Source: Pseudoscleropodium purum
Taxonomy: Eukaryota; Streptophyta; Bryopsida; Hypnales; Brachytheciaceae
Length of the DNA stretch: 64,000 bases
Assembly: GCA_963969395.1 (NCBI GenBank)
Contig: OZ017800.1
Location: 22,042,479 to 22,106,478 of the forward strand
Reading direction: 5' to 3'
Part shown: positions 45,329-55,800 of the stretch, in pieces
Position numbering within the stretch: the stretch's first letter is position 1
How the letters are laid out: the number at the start of each line of letters is the position of its first letter
Translations under genes and position numbers: made by a program
Notes under the pieces: generated by a model
Databases searched by the model: none
Told to the model about the DNA's origin: nothing
The model's input: the letters and a program-made list of their open reading frames with translations, nothing else

Positions 45329-48300
45329 ATGGCCACTAGTGATGGAGATAGCGTGAGGGTCATTGACAAGTTCAATGGAGAGAACTTTGGCCTATGGAAA
45401 TTCAAGATGGAGATGATCTTGGCCGAGAAGGACTTGTGGGAGATTGTGGAGGGCACCGAAGAAGCACCCGCAACCGATGCGGACGCCAAAGTTAAGAAGG
45501 CCTATGAGAGGAGGGTCAAGAAGGCCTTTTCCATGATTGCTTGCAATCTTGTGGATAGGCAACTTGCACATGTTCGCGCATGCAAAGGACCCGCAAAAGC
45601 ATGGAAGGTGCTTTGCAACATCCATGAGACCAAGAGCTTGTCCAACATGCTTTTCATTCGGCGCAAGTTCTTCACGTGCAAGATGCAAGAGAATGAAGAC
45701 ATGCTCGACCACATCAACAAGGTCAAAGCGCTTGCAGACCAACTCGCTTGTTTGGAGGTGCCTGTGACGGATGGAGATATTGTCATGACTTTGCTTGATA
45801 GCTTGCCATCTTCATATGAGTATCTTATCACTGCATTGGAGACAAGACCCATGGAGGAGCTCACCCTCAACTTCATCACCGCAAGATTGATGCATGAAGT
45901 GTTCAAGAGGAAGGAGAATGAGCCCCAAGAAGGAGGGGCCGCACTCTATTCACGAATTGGACAAGGAGGAAGCTCACAACCACGCAAAGAGACACGCATG
46001 TGCTACAATTGTGGTAAGCCCGGCCACCTTGCACGGTTTTGTAGGTTGCCCAAGAGGGAGAGCGCAAACAAGGCAAGTGCCAAGGAAGTGGAGGAGGACT
46101 TTGCGTTTGCAGCCAATGATGGGTATGACAACACCGACATGTTCACATGGATCATTGACTCGGGTGCAACGCAACATATGACTCCACATAGACAAGCTTT
46201 TCTCACTTATAAGCCTATTAGCAACCACAAGGTGTATTTGGGTGACAATGGCGTGGTGGATGCAATTGGCATGGGGTGCATCGTGGTGGAGGTGGAGGTG
46301 AAGGGCCAAAGGAAGACCATTCGCATCCAAGATGCGTTGCATGTGCCCAAATTGCATGCCAACTTGCTCTCGGTGAGCAAGTTGGTGTCACAAGAGCTGA
46401 AGGTGCAATTCAACAACAAGGGTTGCGATTTGGGTGCACCCAATGGAGAGATGATTGTGACCGCACCTAAAGAGGGCAACTTGTATCAATTGAGGTTCAA
46501 AAGTGTGAATGGCACAAGCATGGCATGTTTGGCCCAAGGAGCACTCCACCAACACTCTTTGGAGCTATGGCACAAGAGATTGGGCCACCTCAATGAGAAG
46601 AGCGTCAAGACCCTTCAAAGCATGGTGGGAGGCATGCAAGTGGAGAAGGGCTCTTGCGATTTGAAGTGCGAGGCTTGCATTGAAGGCAAGCAAGCAAGGC
46701 AACCGTTCCCAAGGGATGGAGGCACAAGGGCAACCAAGGTGTTGGAGATTGTGCACTCCGATGTGTGTGGCCCCATGAAGACCACTTCCATGGGTGGTGC
46801 AAGGTATTTTTTGACCTTCATTGATGATTTTTCAAGGAAGCTATGGGTGTTTATGCTCAAGTGCAAGAGTGATGTATTGGAGAGGTTTAAGGCATGGAAG
46901 GCACTTGTGGAGAATGAATCGGGGCACAAGGTGAAGGTGTTGCGGTCGGACAATGGAGGGGAGTACATGTCCAAGGCCTTTGAGGCTTTTATGAGAGAAC
47001 ATGGCATTCAACACCAAACTTCAGCGCCTTATACTCCACAACAAAATGGTGTGGCGGAGCGTGCCAATCGCACACTTATGGAGATGGCTCGGGCCATGTT
47101 GCATGCCCAAGGCCTCACATATGATCTTTGGGCGGAGGCTATATCCAATGCGGCCTACACACGCAATAGGTGCCCCACCAATGCAATTGCATCTATGACG
47201 CCACAACAAGCTTGGAGTGGGAAGAGGCCCAATATTGGGCACATGCGCATTTTTGGATGCGTTGCATATGCTTTAGATTTGAGTCCCAAGCGTTCCAAGC
47301 TTGATGCCAAGGGCATTAAGTGTTTGTTGGTGGGCTATTGTGAGGGCTCCAAAGCTTATAGGCTCATGTGTATAGAGACGAAGAAGATCATCAAAAGTCG
47401 AGATGTCACATTTGTGGAAGAGAAGCAAGGGGCAAGCCATGATTTGGAGATGTGTCCAAGTGGGAGCGTGGAGGAACCTAATATTGAGGTGGACAAATCT
47501 CCAAGCATGGAAGCTTTGACCAAGGAAGATGAAGAGCATGATGATTCACCACCAACGCCCACAGAGAAGACATGTCCATCAACGAGTGCGGCACCAAGTG
47601 AAGATGAAGAAGAAGATACTTCCAAGGTGTCTAGATATCCTACAAGAGAAAGGAGGCCGCTTGGAGAATGGTGGAAGAACCACATCTTACCTCAAGAGCA
47701 TGTGGAGCACGTGAATGTGGCGTATGCAAGAGATCCATGCAATGTGGGAGAAGCCATGAAAAGTGCGGATGCAAGCAAGTGGGAGCAAGCCATGAAAGAA
47801 GAGTATGCCTCACTTATGGCCAAAGGTACATGGGAACTTTCTCCCCTTCCTCGTGATCGTACAAGTGTTGGATGCAAGTGGGTGTTTTGCACCAAGAGAG
47901 ATGCATTGGGCAACATTGTGCGCTACAAAGCGAGATTGGTAGCCAAGGGGTATTCTCAAGTTGAAGGGGTGGACTTCAATGAGACTTTTGCTCCCGTGGC
48001 CAAGTTTTGCACCATTCGATGCATGGTGGGAATCGGGGCAGCCATGGACTTGGAAATGCACCAAATGGATGTGATCACGGCGTTTCTTAATCCTTGGCTT
48101 GAAGAGGTGATCTACATGGATCAACCCAAGGGCTTTGTGCAAGAGGGCCACCAACACCTCAAGTGCAAGCTCAAGAAGGCCATCTATGGGTTGAGACAAT
48201 CCGGAAGAGCATGGTACATGGATGTGGATGCATTGTTTGCAAGAGAGGGCTATAAGAGGAGTCATGCGGACCACTTTCTTTACATCAAACAAACAAGTGC

Positions 48301-49327
48301 ATATTTGGTGATTGTCATTGTATATGTGGATGATTTGATCATCATGACCAACACCATGAGTAAGATGGTGGAAGTGAAGGCTATGTTGAAGAGCCAATAC
48401 GATATGAGCGACCTTGGTGAGCTACACTATTGCCTTGGAGTGGAGTTTACAAGGCAACGGGCTGCCCGCACCATCACCATGAGCCAAAGCAAGTATATTG
48501 AGGGCGTACTGAAGCGCTTCAACATGGAGGGTTGCAAATCCGTTGGAACACCTCTTGATATGAAGGAGAAGATGCCTAAGCTCACGGAGGAAGAGTATGA
48601 AGGAGTGAGGGCGGAAATGCAAGATGTGCCGTACAAAGCCGCGGTAGGGAGCTTGATGTATGCCATGGTAGCTACAAGGCCTGACCTAGCATTTGCTATG
48701 AGTGTGGTGAGTCAACACATGGCCAAGAGTGGGCCAAAGCATTGGGCAGCGGTCAAGAGGGTCATGCGATACCTGCAAGGTTCTTTGGATGCCAAGTTGG
48801 TACTTGGAGGCAAGAGCCTTGCATTGGTGGGTTTTTGTGATGCCGATTGGGCCGGAGATGCAACGGACCGGAGATCCACAACGGGCTATGTGTTTATACT
48901 TGGAGGCGGTGCCATTTCGTGGAACTCGAAGAAGCAACCCACCATTGCATTGTCTACCACAGAGGCCGAGTACATGGCTATTAGCCAATGCACAAGGGAG
49001 GCCATATGGCTAAGGCAACTCATGAGTGATGTGGGATCGGAGCAAGAGAAGAGCACATGCATCATGTGTGACAATCAAGGTGCCATAGCCTTGGTGAAGA
49101 ATCCAATCCATCATTCACGGAGCAAACACATCGACATTCAACACCATTTCATTCGTGAGAAGGTTGAAGAAGCTGTGATTGAGATGAAGTACATTTCTAC
49201 GGAGCGCATGGTGGCGGATGTGCTTACCAAGGCACTTGGTAAGCCGCGACATGAAGTTCTTCGCAAGGCCATGGGTTTAACATTGTTTGGCAACAAACAA
49301 AGTGGGAGTGTTGAAGATATTGAGTAG
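45329..49327 (+). CDS. Copia-2b Gag-Pol polyprotein, 1332 aa
   Basis: Same length and nearly the same sequence as the Copia-2a product; the one difference I noticed is Ser for Leu in the SDVG(L/S)EQEKS stretch of RNase H. The zinc knuckle is at 225-238, protease DSG 277-279, integrase D478, D541 and E577, and YVDD 999-1002. The frame is uninterrupted and ends seven residues into the 3' LTR. The leader upstream of the ATG is about 650 bp and contains the 60-bp repeats. It is probably competent for retrotransposition and a candidate helper for defective relatives such as Copia-4. Confidence 0.96.
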   Translation: MATSDGDSVRVIDKFNGENFGLWKFKMEMILAEKDLWEIVEGTEEAPATDADAKVKKAYERRVKKAFSMIACNLVDRQLAHVRACKGPAKAWKVLCNIHETKSLSNMLFIRRKFFTCKMQENEDMLDHINKVKALADQLACLEVPVTDGDIVMTLLDSLPSSYEYLITALETRPMEELTLNFITARLMHEVFKRKENEPQEGGAALYSRIGQGGSSQPRKETRMCYNCGKPGHLARFCRLPKRESANKASAKEVEEDFAFAANDGYDNTDMFTWIIDSGATQHMTPHRQAFLTYKPISNHKVYLGDNGVVDAIGMGCIVVEVEVKGQRKTIRIQDALHVPKLHANLLSVSKLVSQELKVQFNNKGCDLGAPNGEMIVTAPKEGNLYQLRFKSVNGTSMACLAQGALHQHSLELWHKRLGHLNEKSVKTLQSMVGGMQVEKGSCDLKCEACIEGKQARQPFPRDGGTRATKVLEIVHSDVCGPMKTTSMGGARYFLTFIDDFSRKLWVFMLKCKSDVLERFKAWKALVENESGHKVKVLRSDNGGEYMSKAFEAFMREHGIQHQTSAPYTPQQNGVAERANRTLMEMARAMLHAQGLTYDLWAEAISNAAYTRNRCPTNAIASMTPQQAWSGKRPNIGHMRIFGCVAYALDLSPKRSKLDAKGIKCLLVGYCEGSKAYRLMCIETKKIIKSRDVTFVEEKQGASHDLEMCPSGSVEEPNIEVDKSPSMEALTKEDEEHDDSPPTPTEKTCPSTSAAPSEDEEEDTSKVSRYPTRERRPLGEWWKNHILPQEHVEHVNVAYARDPCNVGEAMKSADASKWEQAMKEEYASLMAKGTWELSPLPRDRTSVGCKWVFCTKRDALGNIVRYKARLVAKGYSQVEGVDFNETFAPVAKFCTIRCMVGIGAAMDLEMHQMDVITAFLNPWLEEVIYMDQPKGFVQEGHQHLKCKLKKAIYGLRQSGRAWYMDVDALFAREGYKRSHADHFLYIKQTSAYLVIVIVYVDDLIIMTNTMSKMVEVKAMLKSQYDMSDLGELHYCLGVEFTRQRAARTITMSQSKYIEGVLKRFNMEGCKSVGTPLDMKEKMPKLTEEEYEGVRAEMQDVPYKAAVGSLMYAMVATRPDLAFAMSVVSQHMAKSGPKHWAAVKRVMRYLQGSLDAKLVLGGKSLALVGFCDADWAGDATDRRSTTGYVFILGGGAISWNSKKQPTIALSTTEAEYMAISQCTREAIWLRQLMSDVGSEQEKSTCIMCDNQGAIALVKNPIHHSRSKHIDIQHHFIREKVEEAVIEMKYISTERMVADVLTKALGKPRHEVLRKAMGLTLFGNKQSGSVEDIE

Positions 49328-49763
49328 GATGCTTTGGATTGTTTGTGAAAGCTCGTAGTATGGGCTAACGTTGGATAGGTGTTGTTTGTAGCCAAAGCAA
49401 GAACAATATAGGATCGCCACATGTCATGCATAGGATAGGCAAGGACACGTGGAAGGAAGCATGTTGGCGAAACGCCACGTGTCTTGCATGTGGTAGGCAA
49501 AGACACGTGGAGGGCATAGGATAGATGGACCGACACGTGTCTAGACACGTGGAAGGCCGCATGAGGACGGACCGCCATGTGGTCCATGAGGTGGCAAGAG
49601 GTGGCTTACAAGTGGCATTCGAAAGGACTTGCAAGACACTTGAGACGCCACCAAGTAGTAGTATAAGAGGAGAGCTCTTAGCAACGGCTCACTACCCTTT
49701 CTCACACTTGTTTGTAATCCCCCTTCATTAGAATATATTGGCTTAGTGTTTCTTTTCTCAATA
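49309..49763 (+). repeat. Copia-2b 3' LTR (455 bp)
   Basis: Preceded by the polypurine tract AAAGTGGGAG. It contains five CACGTG boxes and the TATA-like GTATAAGAGG at 49661-49670. Confidence 0.95.
49446..49551 (+). promoter_or_regulatory. Cluster of five CACGTG (G-box/ABRE core) motifs in Copia-2 LTR
   Basis: CACGTG occurs at 49446, 49476, 49504, 49534 and 49546, in the context ACACGTGG or its complement. Spacing is about 30, 28, 30 and 12 bp. The cluster lies about 110 bp upstream of the TATA-like sequence. In plants this core is bound by bZIP and bHLH factors; a role in driving the element is inferred. Confidence 0.7.
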
Positions 49764-51214
49764 CATACTAGTATTGGATGCAAGTGGGTGTTTTGCACCA
49801 AGAGAGATGCATTGGGCAACATTGTGCGCTACAAGGCTAGGTTGGTAGCTAAGGGTTATTCACAAGTGGAAGGAGTGGATTTCAATGAGACCTTTGCTCT
49901 CGTGGCCAAATTTTGCACTATTCGATGTATGGCTACTATAGGAGCAGCCATGGACTTGGAGATGCATCAAATGGATGTCGTCACGGCCTTTCTCAATCCA
50001 AACCTTGATGTGATCATCTACATGGACCAACGCAAAGGCTTTGTCCAAGAAGGTCATAAACACCTCAAGTGTAAGCTCAAGAAGGCCATCTATGGGTTGA
50101 GACAATCAGGAAGAGCGTGGTACATGGACATTGATGCATTATTTGCAAGAGAGGGTTTTGTAAGGAGCCATGTGGACTACTCTCTCTACATCAAGCAAAC
50201 AAGGAAGCATTTGGTGATTGTCATCGTCTATGTTGATGATTTGATCATTATGACCAACACCATGAGCAAAATGGTGGAAGTCAAGGCAATGTTGAAGAGC
50301 AAATATGACATGAGTGATTTTGGTGAACTACACTATTGCCTTGGGGTGGAGTTTCAAAGGCAAAGGGTTGACTGTACCATAACCATGAGTCAATACAAGT
50401 ATATTGAGGAGGTATTGAAGCGCTTCAATATGGAGGGTTGCAAATCTATTGGCACACTGCTTGATGTCAAGTCTAAGATGGTGAAGCTCAAGGATGAAGA
50501 GTATGAAGGTGTGAAGGCAGAAATGCAAGATGTGCCATACAAAGAAGCGGTGGGGAGCTTGATGTATGCCATAGTGGCCAAGAGGGCTGACCTTGCATTT
50601 TCAGTGAGTGTGGTGAGCCAATGTATGGCTAAGAGTGGTCCAATGCATTGGACGGCGGTCAAAAGAATCATGTGGTACCTCCAAGGTACGTTGGAGGCAA
50701 AATTGGTTCTTGGAGGCAAGAGACTTGTATTAAGGGGCTATTGTGATGCAGATTGGGTTGGAGATGCAAGTGATAGGAAGTCGACAACGGGCTATGTGTT
50801 TATGCTTGGAGATGGTGCAATCTCGTGGAACTCCAAGAAACAATCCACCATAGCATTGTCTACTATTGAGGCGGAGTACATGGCCATTAGTCAATGTGCA
50901 AGGGAGGCATTATGGCTAAGGCAACTCATGAGTGACGTTGGATTTGAACAAGAGAAGAGCACACCTATTATGTGTGACAATCAAGGCGCGATTGCTTTGG
51001 TGAAGAATCCAATTCACCACTCTCGGAGCAAGCACATTAACATTCAACACCATTTCATTCGTGAGAAGGTTGAGAGTGATATGATTGAATTGAAGTATCT
51101 TCCTACAGATTGCATGGTGGCTGATGTGCTCACAAAGGCACTTGCAAAGCCTCGACATGAAGGTCTTCGAAAGCAGATGGGCTTACAATTGTTTGGCAAC
51201 AAACAAAGTGGGAG

Positions 51215-51479
51215 TGTTGAAGGACATGACTAATGTGTTAGGTTTGTGTTGAAAGACTTGGGTTAAGTAAAAGATTACTTGTAGGAACTCCTTGTTAAGT
51301 CTATAATTACTTGTAAGAATTCTATATATAGGTTGACTAAAGTAAAAGTTGTTTGTAGCCAAGCCAATAGAGTAGTATAAGAGGGCAGCCCCTTGCTTGG
51401 ATTTAATACCCCTTTTCTCATGTTTGCTTTTGTAATCCTCTTCATTGAAATATATTACCTTGTTGTCCTATTCACAATA
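51215..51479 (+). repeat. Copia-4 3' LTR (265 bp)
   Basis: Preceded by AACAAAGTGGGAG. Pairs with 35274-35538. Confidence 0.9.
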
Positions 51480-52099
51480 ACCCGTTCACCCCATCTTCCG
51501 TCCGCCCTGTTCGTCCGATCCGGCGTCTGCCCTGTCCGCCCCATCCGCTCCGATACCCGTCCGCCCAGTTACGGCCGTCCGATCGACACGCGGACTGATG
51601 TGGTCCGCATGATCTAGACATCCGCCTCGGGCCGTCCGCCTATATATATGGGGAGGCGGACGGCTCATTCCGAACAGTTATTCTCTTTTGGAGTGGGCAG
51701 ACCAGTGCCTTGGAAATTCTACGCGCCCCCTCCGCTTTGAGTGAACGATTGTTGTGGCATTGTTACAAATTTTTACAAAGTTCACGCTTGTAAAATTTTA
51801 ATTAATTAATTAAATCAAAATTTTGGTTCTTAAGCTTTCTAATTGTTTCATTCTTTTTGCTTCGGCTTCATCATGCCGAAAGATAGAACACCCAAAAAAA
51901 GTAGTCGAAAGGGAAGACCCCAATTGTTCGATTGAGATGCTTGGGTCGATCCATTGTGCATGGGTGAACTGGGATGGAAGAGGAACCAACAAAAGTGTAG
52001 GATTGCTCAATGTGCAAGAAGTATGTGAAAATGATTCACATTCAAAAACTTTGGCCACGTGAACGTGTAAAGCACTAAGCGCCACGTTAAGAAGGACAA
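51480..52099 (+). mobile_element. hAT derivative, 5' region with promoter and BED-finger remnant
   Basis: GC-rich leader (51480-51680) and TATATATATG at 51641-51650 match the derivative at 4378. An ATG at 51873 opens the frame MPKDRTPKKSSRKGRPQLFD, which soon meets TGA. A CX2C pair in the form CSMCKKYV is visible in a shifted frame near 51995, as in a BED zinc finger. Multiple lesions make it non-functional. The left end is cut by the Copia-4 LTR. Confidence 0.55.
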
Positions 52100-52552
52100 A
52101 TGTCTACGTGCCAAAATGAGCACTTCAAACAACAATATACACAAGTGCATCGAGTTCTTGACATTAAAAGCGCCAAACCAAATATAATGAATTATAATGT
52201 TATGGCAATGGTTTGGACAGAGATTGTACTCCACAAGGACCTGGACTGGCGTATCGCTACAGGTCGCAATGTGGAGAATTATACACGCACGGATGCCATT
52301 ATAGATACACAGTGGAGGGACGCAAGCGATTGCATGCCAGAGTGGTCCAATCGAGGTTATCTACAACAACCTTCAGTTGTTCTTCGAGATGCTGAAGATG
52401 CGTGGACAGATGATGATGATGACGATGATATGCAAGCGCCTATCACATTTGGAATTAGACACGAGCAGATAGAAGAACGAGAACGAATTGAATTCGAACA
52501 ACAAATGCAAGAGGCAACACGCAAAAGCCTTCAAGATTGTGGACGGCAAGAT

Positions 52553-52808
52553 TATTGAGATTACAATATGAGAAGGATGAAAGGCTTTACTTAGATGGTA
52601 GGATGATATAAAGGCCCATGCATGGGCTGAACATAAAAGGGAAAAGCCTTTCCCTAGTTATCCACAAACCATGTGGGATAACTAAACACCATGGGCTGCC
52701 TTTGACTACAAGCAATACCCATTAGACTCTAAGCCTAACTAAGAGGCTAATACTACTCCTAGGGCTGAATGTACATAATCTACACTAATATGTACATGTT
52801 CTTCAACA
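52553..52808 (-). repeat. Copia-1d 3' LTR (256 bp)
   Basis: Pairs with 57893-58148, identical by eye. Confidence 0.96.
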
Positions 52809-55800
52809 CTCCCACTTTGAGAGTGGTCAAAGGCTCCAAGGCCCATCTTCCCTATCAAGTTGTGGTGTTGTGGCTTCCCAAGGGCCTTGGTCAGCACATC
52901 AGCAACCATAGCTTGGGTAGGCACATACTTGAGCTCAATCACCTCAGCCTCCACTCGTTCACGAATGAAATGGTGTTGCACATCAATGTGCTTGGTACGA
53001 GAGTGGTGGGTGGGATTTTTGGCCAAAGCAATGGCCCCTTGGTTGTCACACCAAATGGGTGTGCTCCCCTCTTGGACAAGACCAACATCAGCCAAGAGTT
53101 GCCTCAACCAAATGGCCTCCTTGGTGCATTGGCTCATGGCCATGTATTCAGCCTCCGTTGTAGAGAGAGCTATGGTGGGCTGCCTCTTGGAATTCCAAGT
53201 AATGGCACCCAATCCAAGCTTAAACACGTAGCCGGTGGTGGATCTCCTATCCCCCTCATCACCCGCCCAATCCGCATCACAATACCCATGCAAAGTCACA
53301 TGGGCACCTCCAAGTTGCAACTCCATGCCAAGTGTGCCTTGAAGGTACCTCATCACCCTCTTCACCGCTGCCCAATGCATTGGGCCATACTTGGACATGT
53401 GTTGACTCACAACACTCACCGGAAAGGCCAAATCAGGCCTTGTGGCTACCATGGCATACATCAAGCACCCAACCGCTGCCTTGTAAGGCACACCTTGCAT
53501 TTCAGCCCTCACCTCTCCAAATTCAGCATCCGTGAGCTTGGGCAACTTCACATGAGTGTCAAGGGGTGTACCTATGGCTTTGCACTCCTCCATGTTGAAG
53601 CGCTTGAGGATTTCTTCAAGGTACTTGCGTTGGCTCATGGTGATGGTGCGGGCAGCCCTATCCCTCTTGAACTCCACTCCAAGGCAATAGCTTAGCTCTC
53701 CAAGATCCGTCATCTCATACTCCTCCTTGAGCATAGCCTTCACCTCAAGCATCTTGGTCATGCTACTTGCAAGGAGGATTAGATCATCCACATATAAGAT
53801 CACAATCACCAAAAACTCACCACTTTGCATGGTGTACAAAGAGTGATCAGCATGGCTTCTTAGGAAGCCCTTCCTCACAAACATGGCATCAATATCTTGG
53901 TACCATGCCCTCCCCGATTGCTTCAACCCGGGAAGGGCTTTCCTCAACTTGCACTTGAGGTGCTCCTTGCCTTCTTGCACAAAACCTTGGGGCTGATCCA
54001 TGTAGATGACCTCCTTGAGCTTGGGGTTGAGAAAAGCCGTCTTCACATCCATTTGGTGCATCTCCAAGTCCATGGCTGCCCCAAGACTCACAACACACCG
54101 GATGGTGCTAAACTTGGCAACGGGAGCAAAAGTCTCATTAAAATCCACACCCTCCACTTGGGAGAATCCCCTAGCAACCAGCCTTGCCTTGTACCTCACA
54201 ACATGACCCAAAGCATCCCTTTTGGTGGAGAAAACCCACTTACAACCCACACTTGATCTCTTGGAAGGAAGGGGTGCAAGCTCCCATGTCCCCTTGGTAA
54301 TGAGGGCCTTGTACTCCTCCTCCATGGCCAACTCCCACTTGCTTGCATCCTCACAACGCAACACCTCTCCAAGTGTGGAGGGATCTCCAAGGAAAGCCAC
54401 ATTGGCTTGTTCTTCATTTTGTGGGGGAAGAATGTGATTCAGCCACCAATCTCCAAGTGGCTTGCGGGTCCTTGTTGGATAACGTGGCTCCTCTTGCTCC
54501 TCCAAGGGCTGGTCTTGCTCCTCCAAAGGCTGATCTTTCTCTTCCAAGGGCTGATCACGCTCTTGCCCCCTTGGTAAAGATCTTGGAGAAGGGGCTGATG
54601 GCCTCTTCCCTTGGGGTGTGGCCGCCTTCTTCTTGGGCTCCGCCAACTCTTCATCTTCTTCATCTTCATCTCCTTCATCTTCCATGTGCACTCTTGGAGT
54701 TGTGCCCACCTTTTGGGCTGGTCCTCCACTACTCCCACTTGGGCTCACCTCCAAGAGCTTAGGATTAGCACCTCCATCCTCCAAGAAGGTCACATCTCGA
54801 CTCTTGATGATGGCCTTGCTCTCCACACACATCAGCCTATAAGCCTTGGTTCCCTCACAATAACCAAGAAAAAGACACTTGATGCCCTTGGCATCCAACT
54901 TGGTCCTCTTGGCACTTGGAACCAATGCGTAGGCAATGCACCCGAAGATGCGCATGTGAGACACATGAGGTCTGATCCCACTCCAAGCTTCTTGGGGTGT
55001 CTTGCTTGTCAAGGCTTGCGTAGGGCACCGATTCCTTGTATAAACCGCATTGGACACGGCCTCCCCCCAAAGCTCATACTTCAGCCCTTGGCCATGAATC
55101 ATGGCCCTTGCCATCTCCACAATGGTGCGATTGGCACGCTCCGCTACGCCGTTTTGTTGAGGAGTGTAAGGGGCTGAAGTGTGGTGCTCAATGCCATGCG
55201 CCTTCAAGTACCCCTCAAAGGCCTTGGACACATACTCCCCTCCATTATCCGATCGCAGCACCTTCACCTTGCACTTGGATTGGGCCTCCACAAGGGCCTT
55301 CCAAGTCTCAAAACGCCCAAACACCTCACTCTTGCACTTCAGCATGTACACCCAAACCTTACGAGAGAAATCATCAATGAAGGTCACAAAATACCTTGCT
55401 CCTCCAATGGATGTGGTCTTCATTGGCCCGCACACATCGGAATGCACAAGCTCCAATAGCTTGCTCGCCCTTGTGGCCCCATCCTTGGGGAAGGGCTGCC
55501 TTGCTTGCTTGCCTTCAATGCACCCCTTGCACACCATAGAACTCCAATCATGCTTGCAAGAAGAGAGGTTCAGCCCCTTCACAATGTGTTGGAGGCTCTT
55601 CATGCTCTTCACATTCAAGTGCCCAAGCCTCCTATGCCAAAGCTCCACAAGGTCTTCATGGGCTGATCCTTGGGCCACACACGCCAAGGAAGTGCCATTC
55701 ACCTTGGTGAAATGGAGGAGGTACAAGTTGCCCTCACGAGGGGCTGATGCAATCAAGACTCCACTTGGTGAACGCACAACACACCCCACCATGTTGAAAT

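Larger units (their letters stand above)
44206..49763 (+). mobile_element. Copia-2b LTR retrotransposon, full length (5558 bp), intact
   Basis: Complete insertion in Copia-4 pol with a perfect duplication CATAC at 44201-44205 and 49764-49768. The LTRs are 455 bp each and differ at two positions by eye, one of which destroys a CACGTG box in the left LTR. It is a close relative of Copia-2a. Confidence 0.97.
35987..51233 (+). pseudogene. Copia-4 gag-pol, broken by point lesions and two insertions
   Basis: Coding parts are 35987-36508, 42211-44205 and 49769-51233. An in-frame TGA is at 36233-36235 in gag. Copia-1c interrupts gag after the region that follows the ALET motif. The frame resumes with the zinc knuckle (CX2CX4HX4C near 42362) and protease DSG. 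A 4-bp deletion near 43053 breaks the frame at the pre-integrase/integrase junction, and a 1-bp deletion near 43558 breaks it again. Copia-2b interrupts just before the GCKWVF motif of reverse transcriptase. The remainder has the YVDD motif and RNase H and ends in the 3' LTR. Gag and pol frames match across both insertion points once the insertions are ignored. The Ser before the second catalytic Asp of integrase is Leu here. It cannot make a functional polyprotein. Confidence 0.92.
35274..51479 (+). mobile_element. Copia-4 LTR retrotransposon, defective, with two nested Copia insertions
   Basis: Two 265-bp LTRs (35274-35538 and 51215-51479) differ at about four positions by eye. Without the two nested elements and their duplicated pentamers the core is about 4.94 kb, normal for Copia. 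Copia-1c sits in gag (minus strand, duplication AACCT) and Copia-2b in pol just before the reverse transcriptase (plus strand, duplication CATAC). The outer flanks do not match (CCCCC at left, ACCCG at right), so a rearrangement is possible. The left flank is AT-rich DNA; the right flank is the GC-rich leader of a hAT derivative. Confidence 0.92.
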
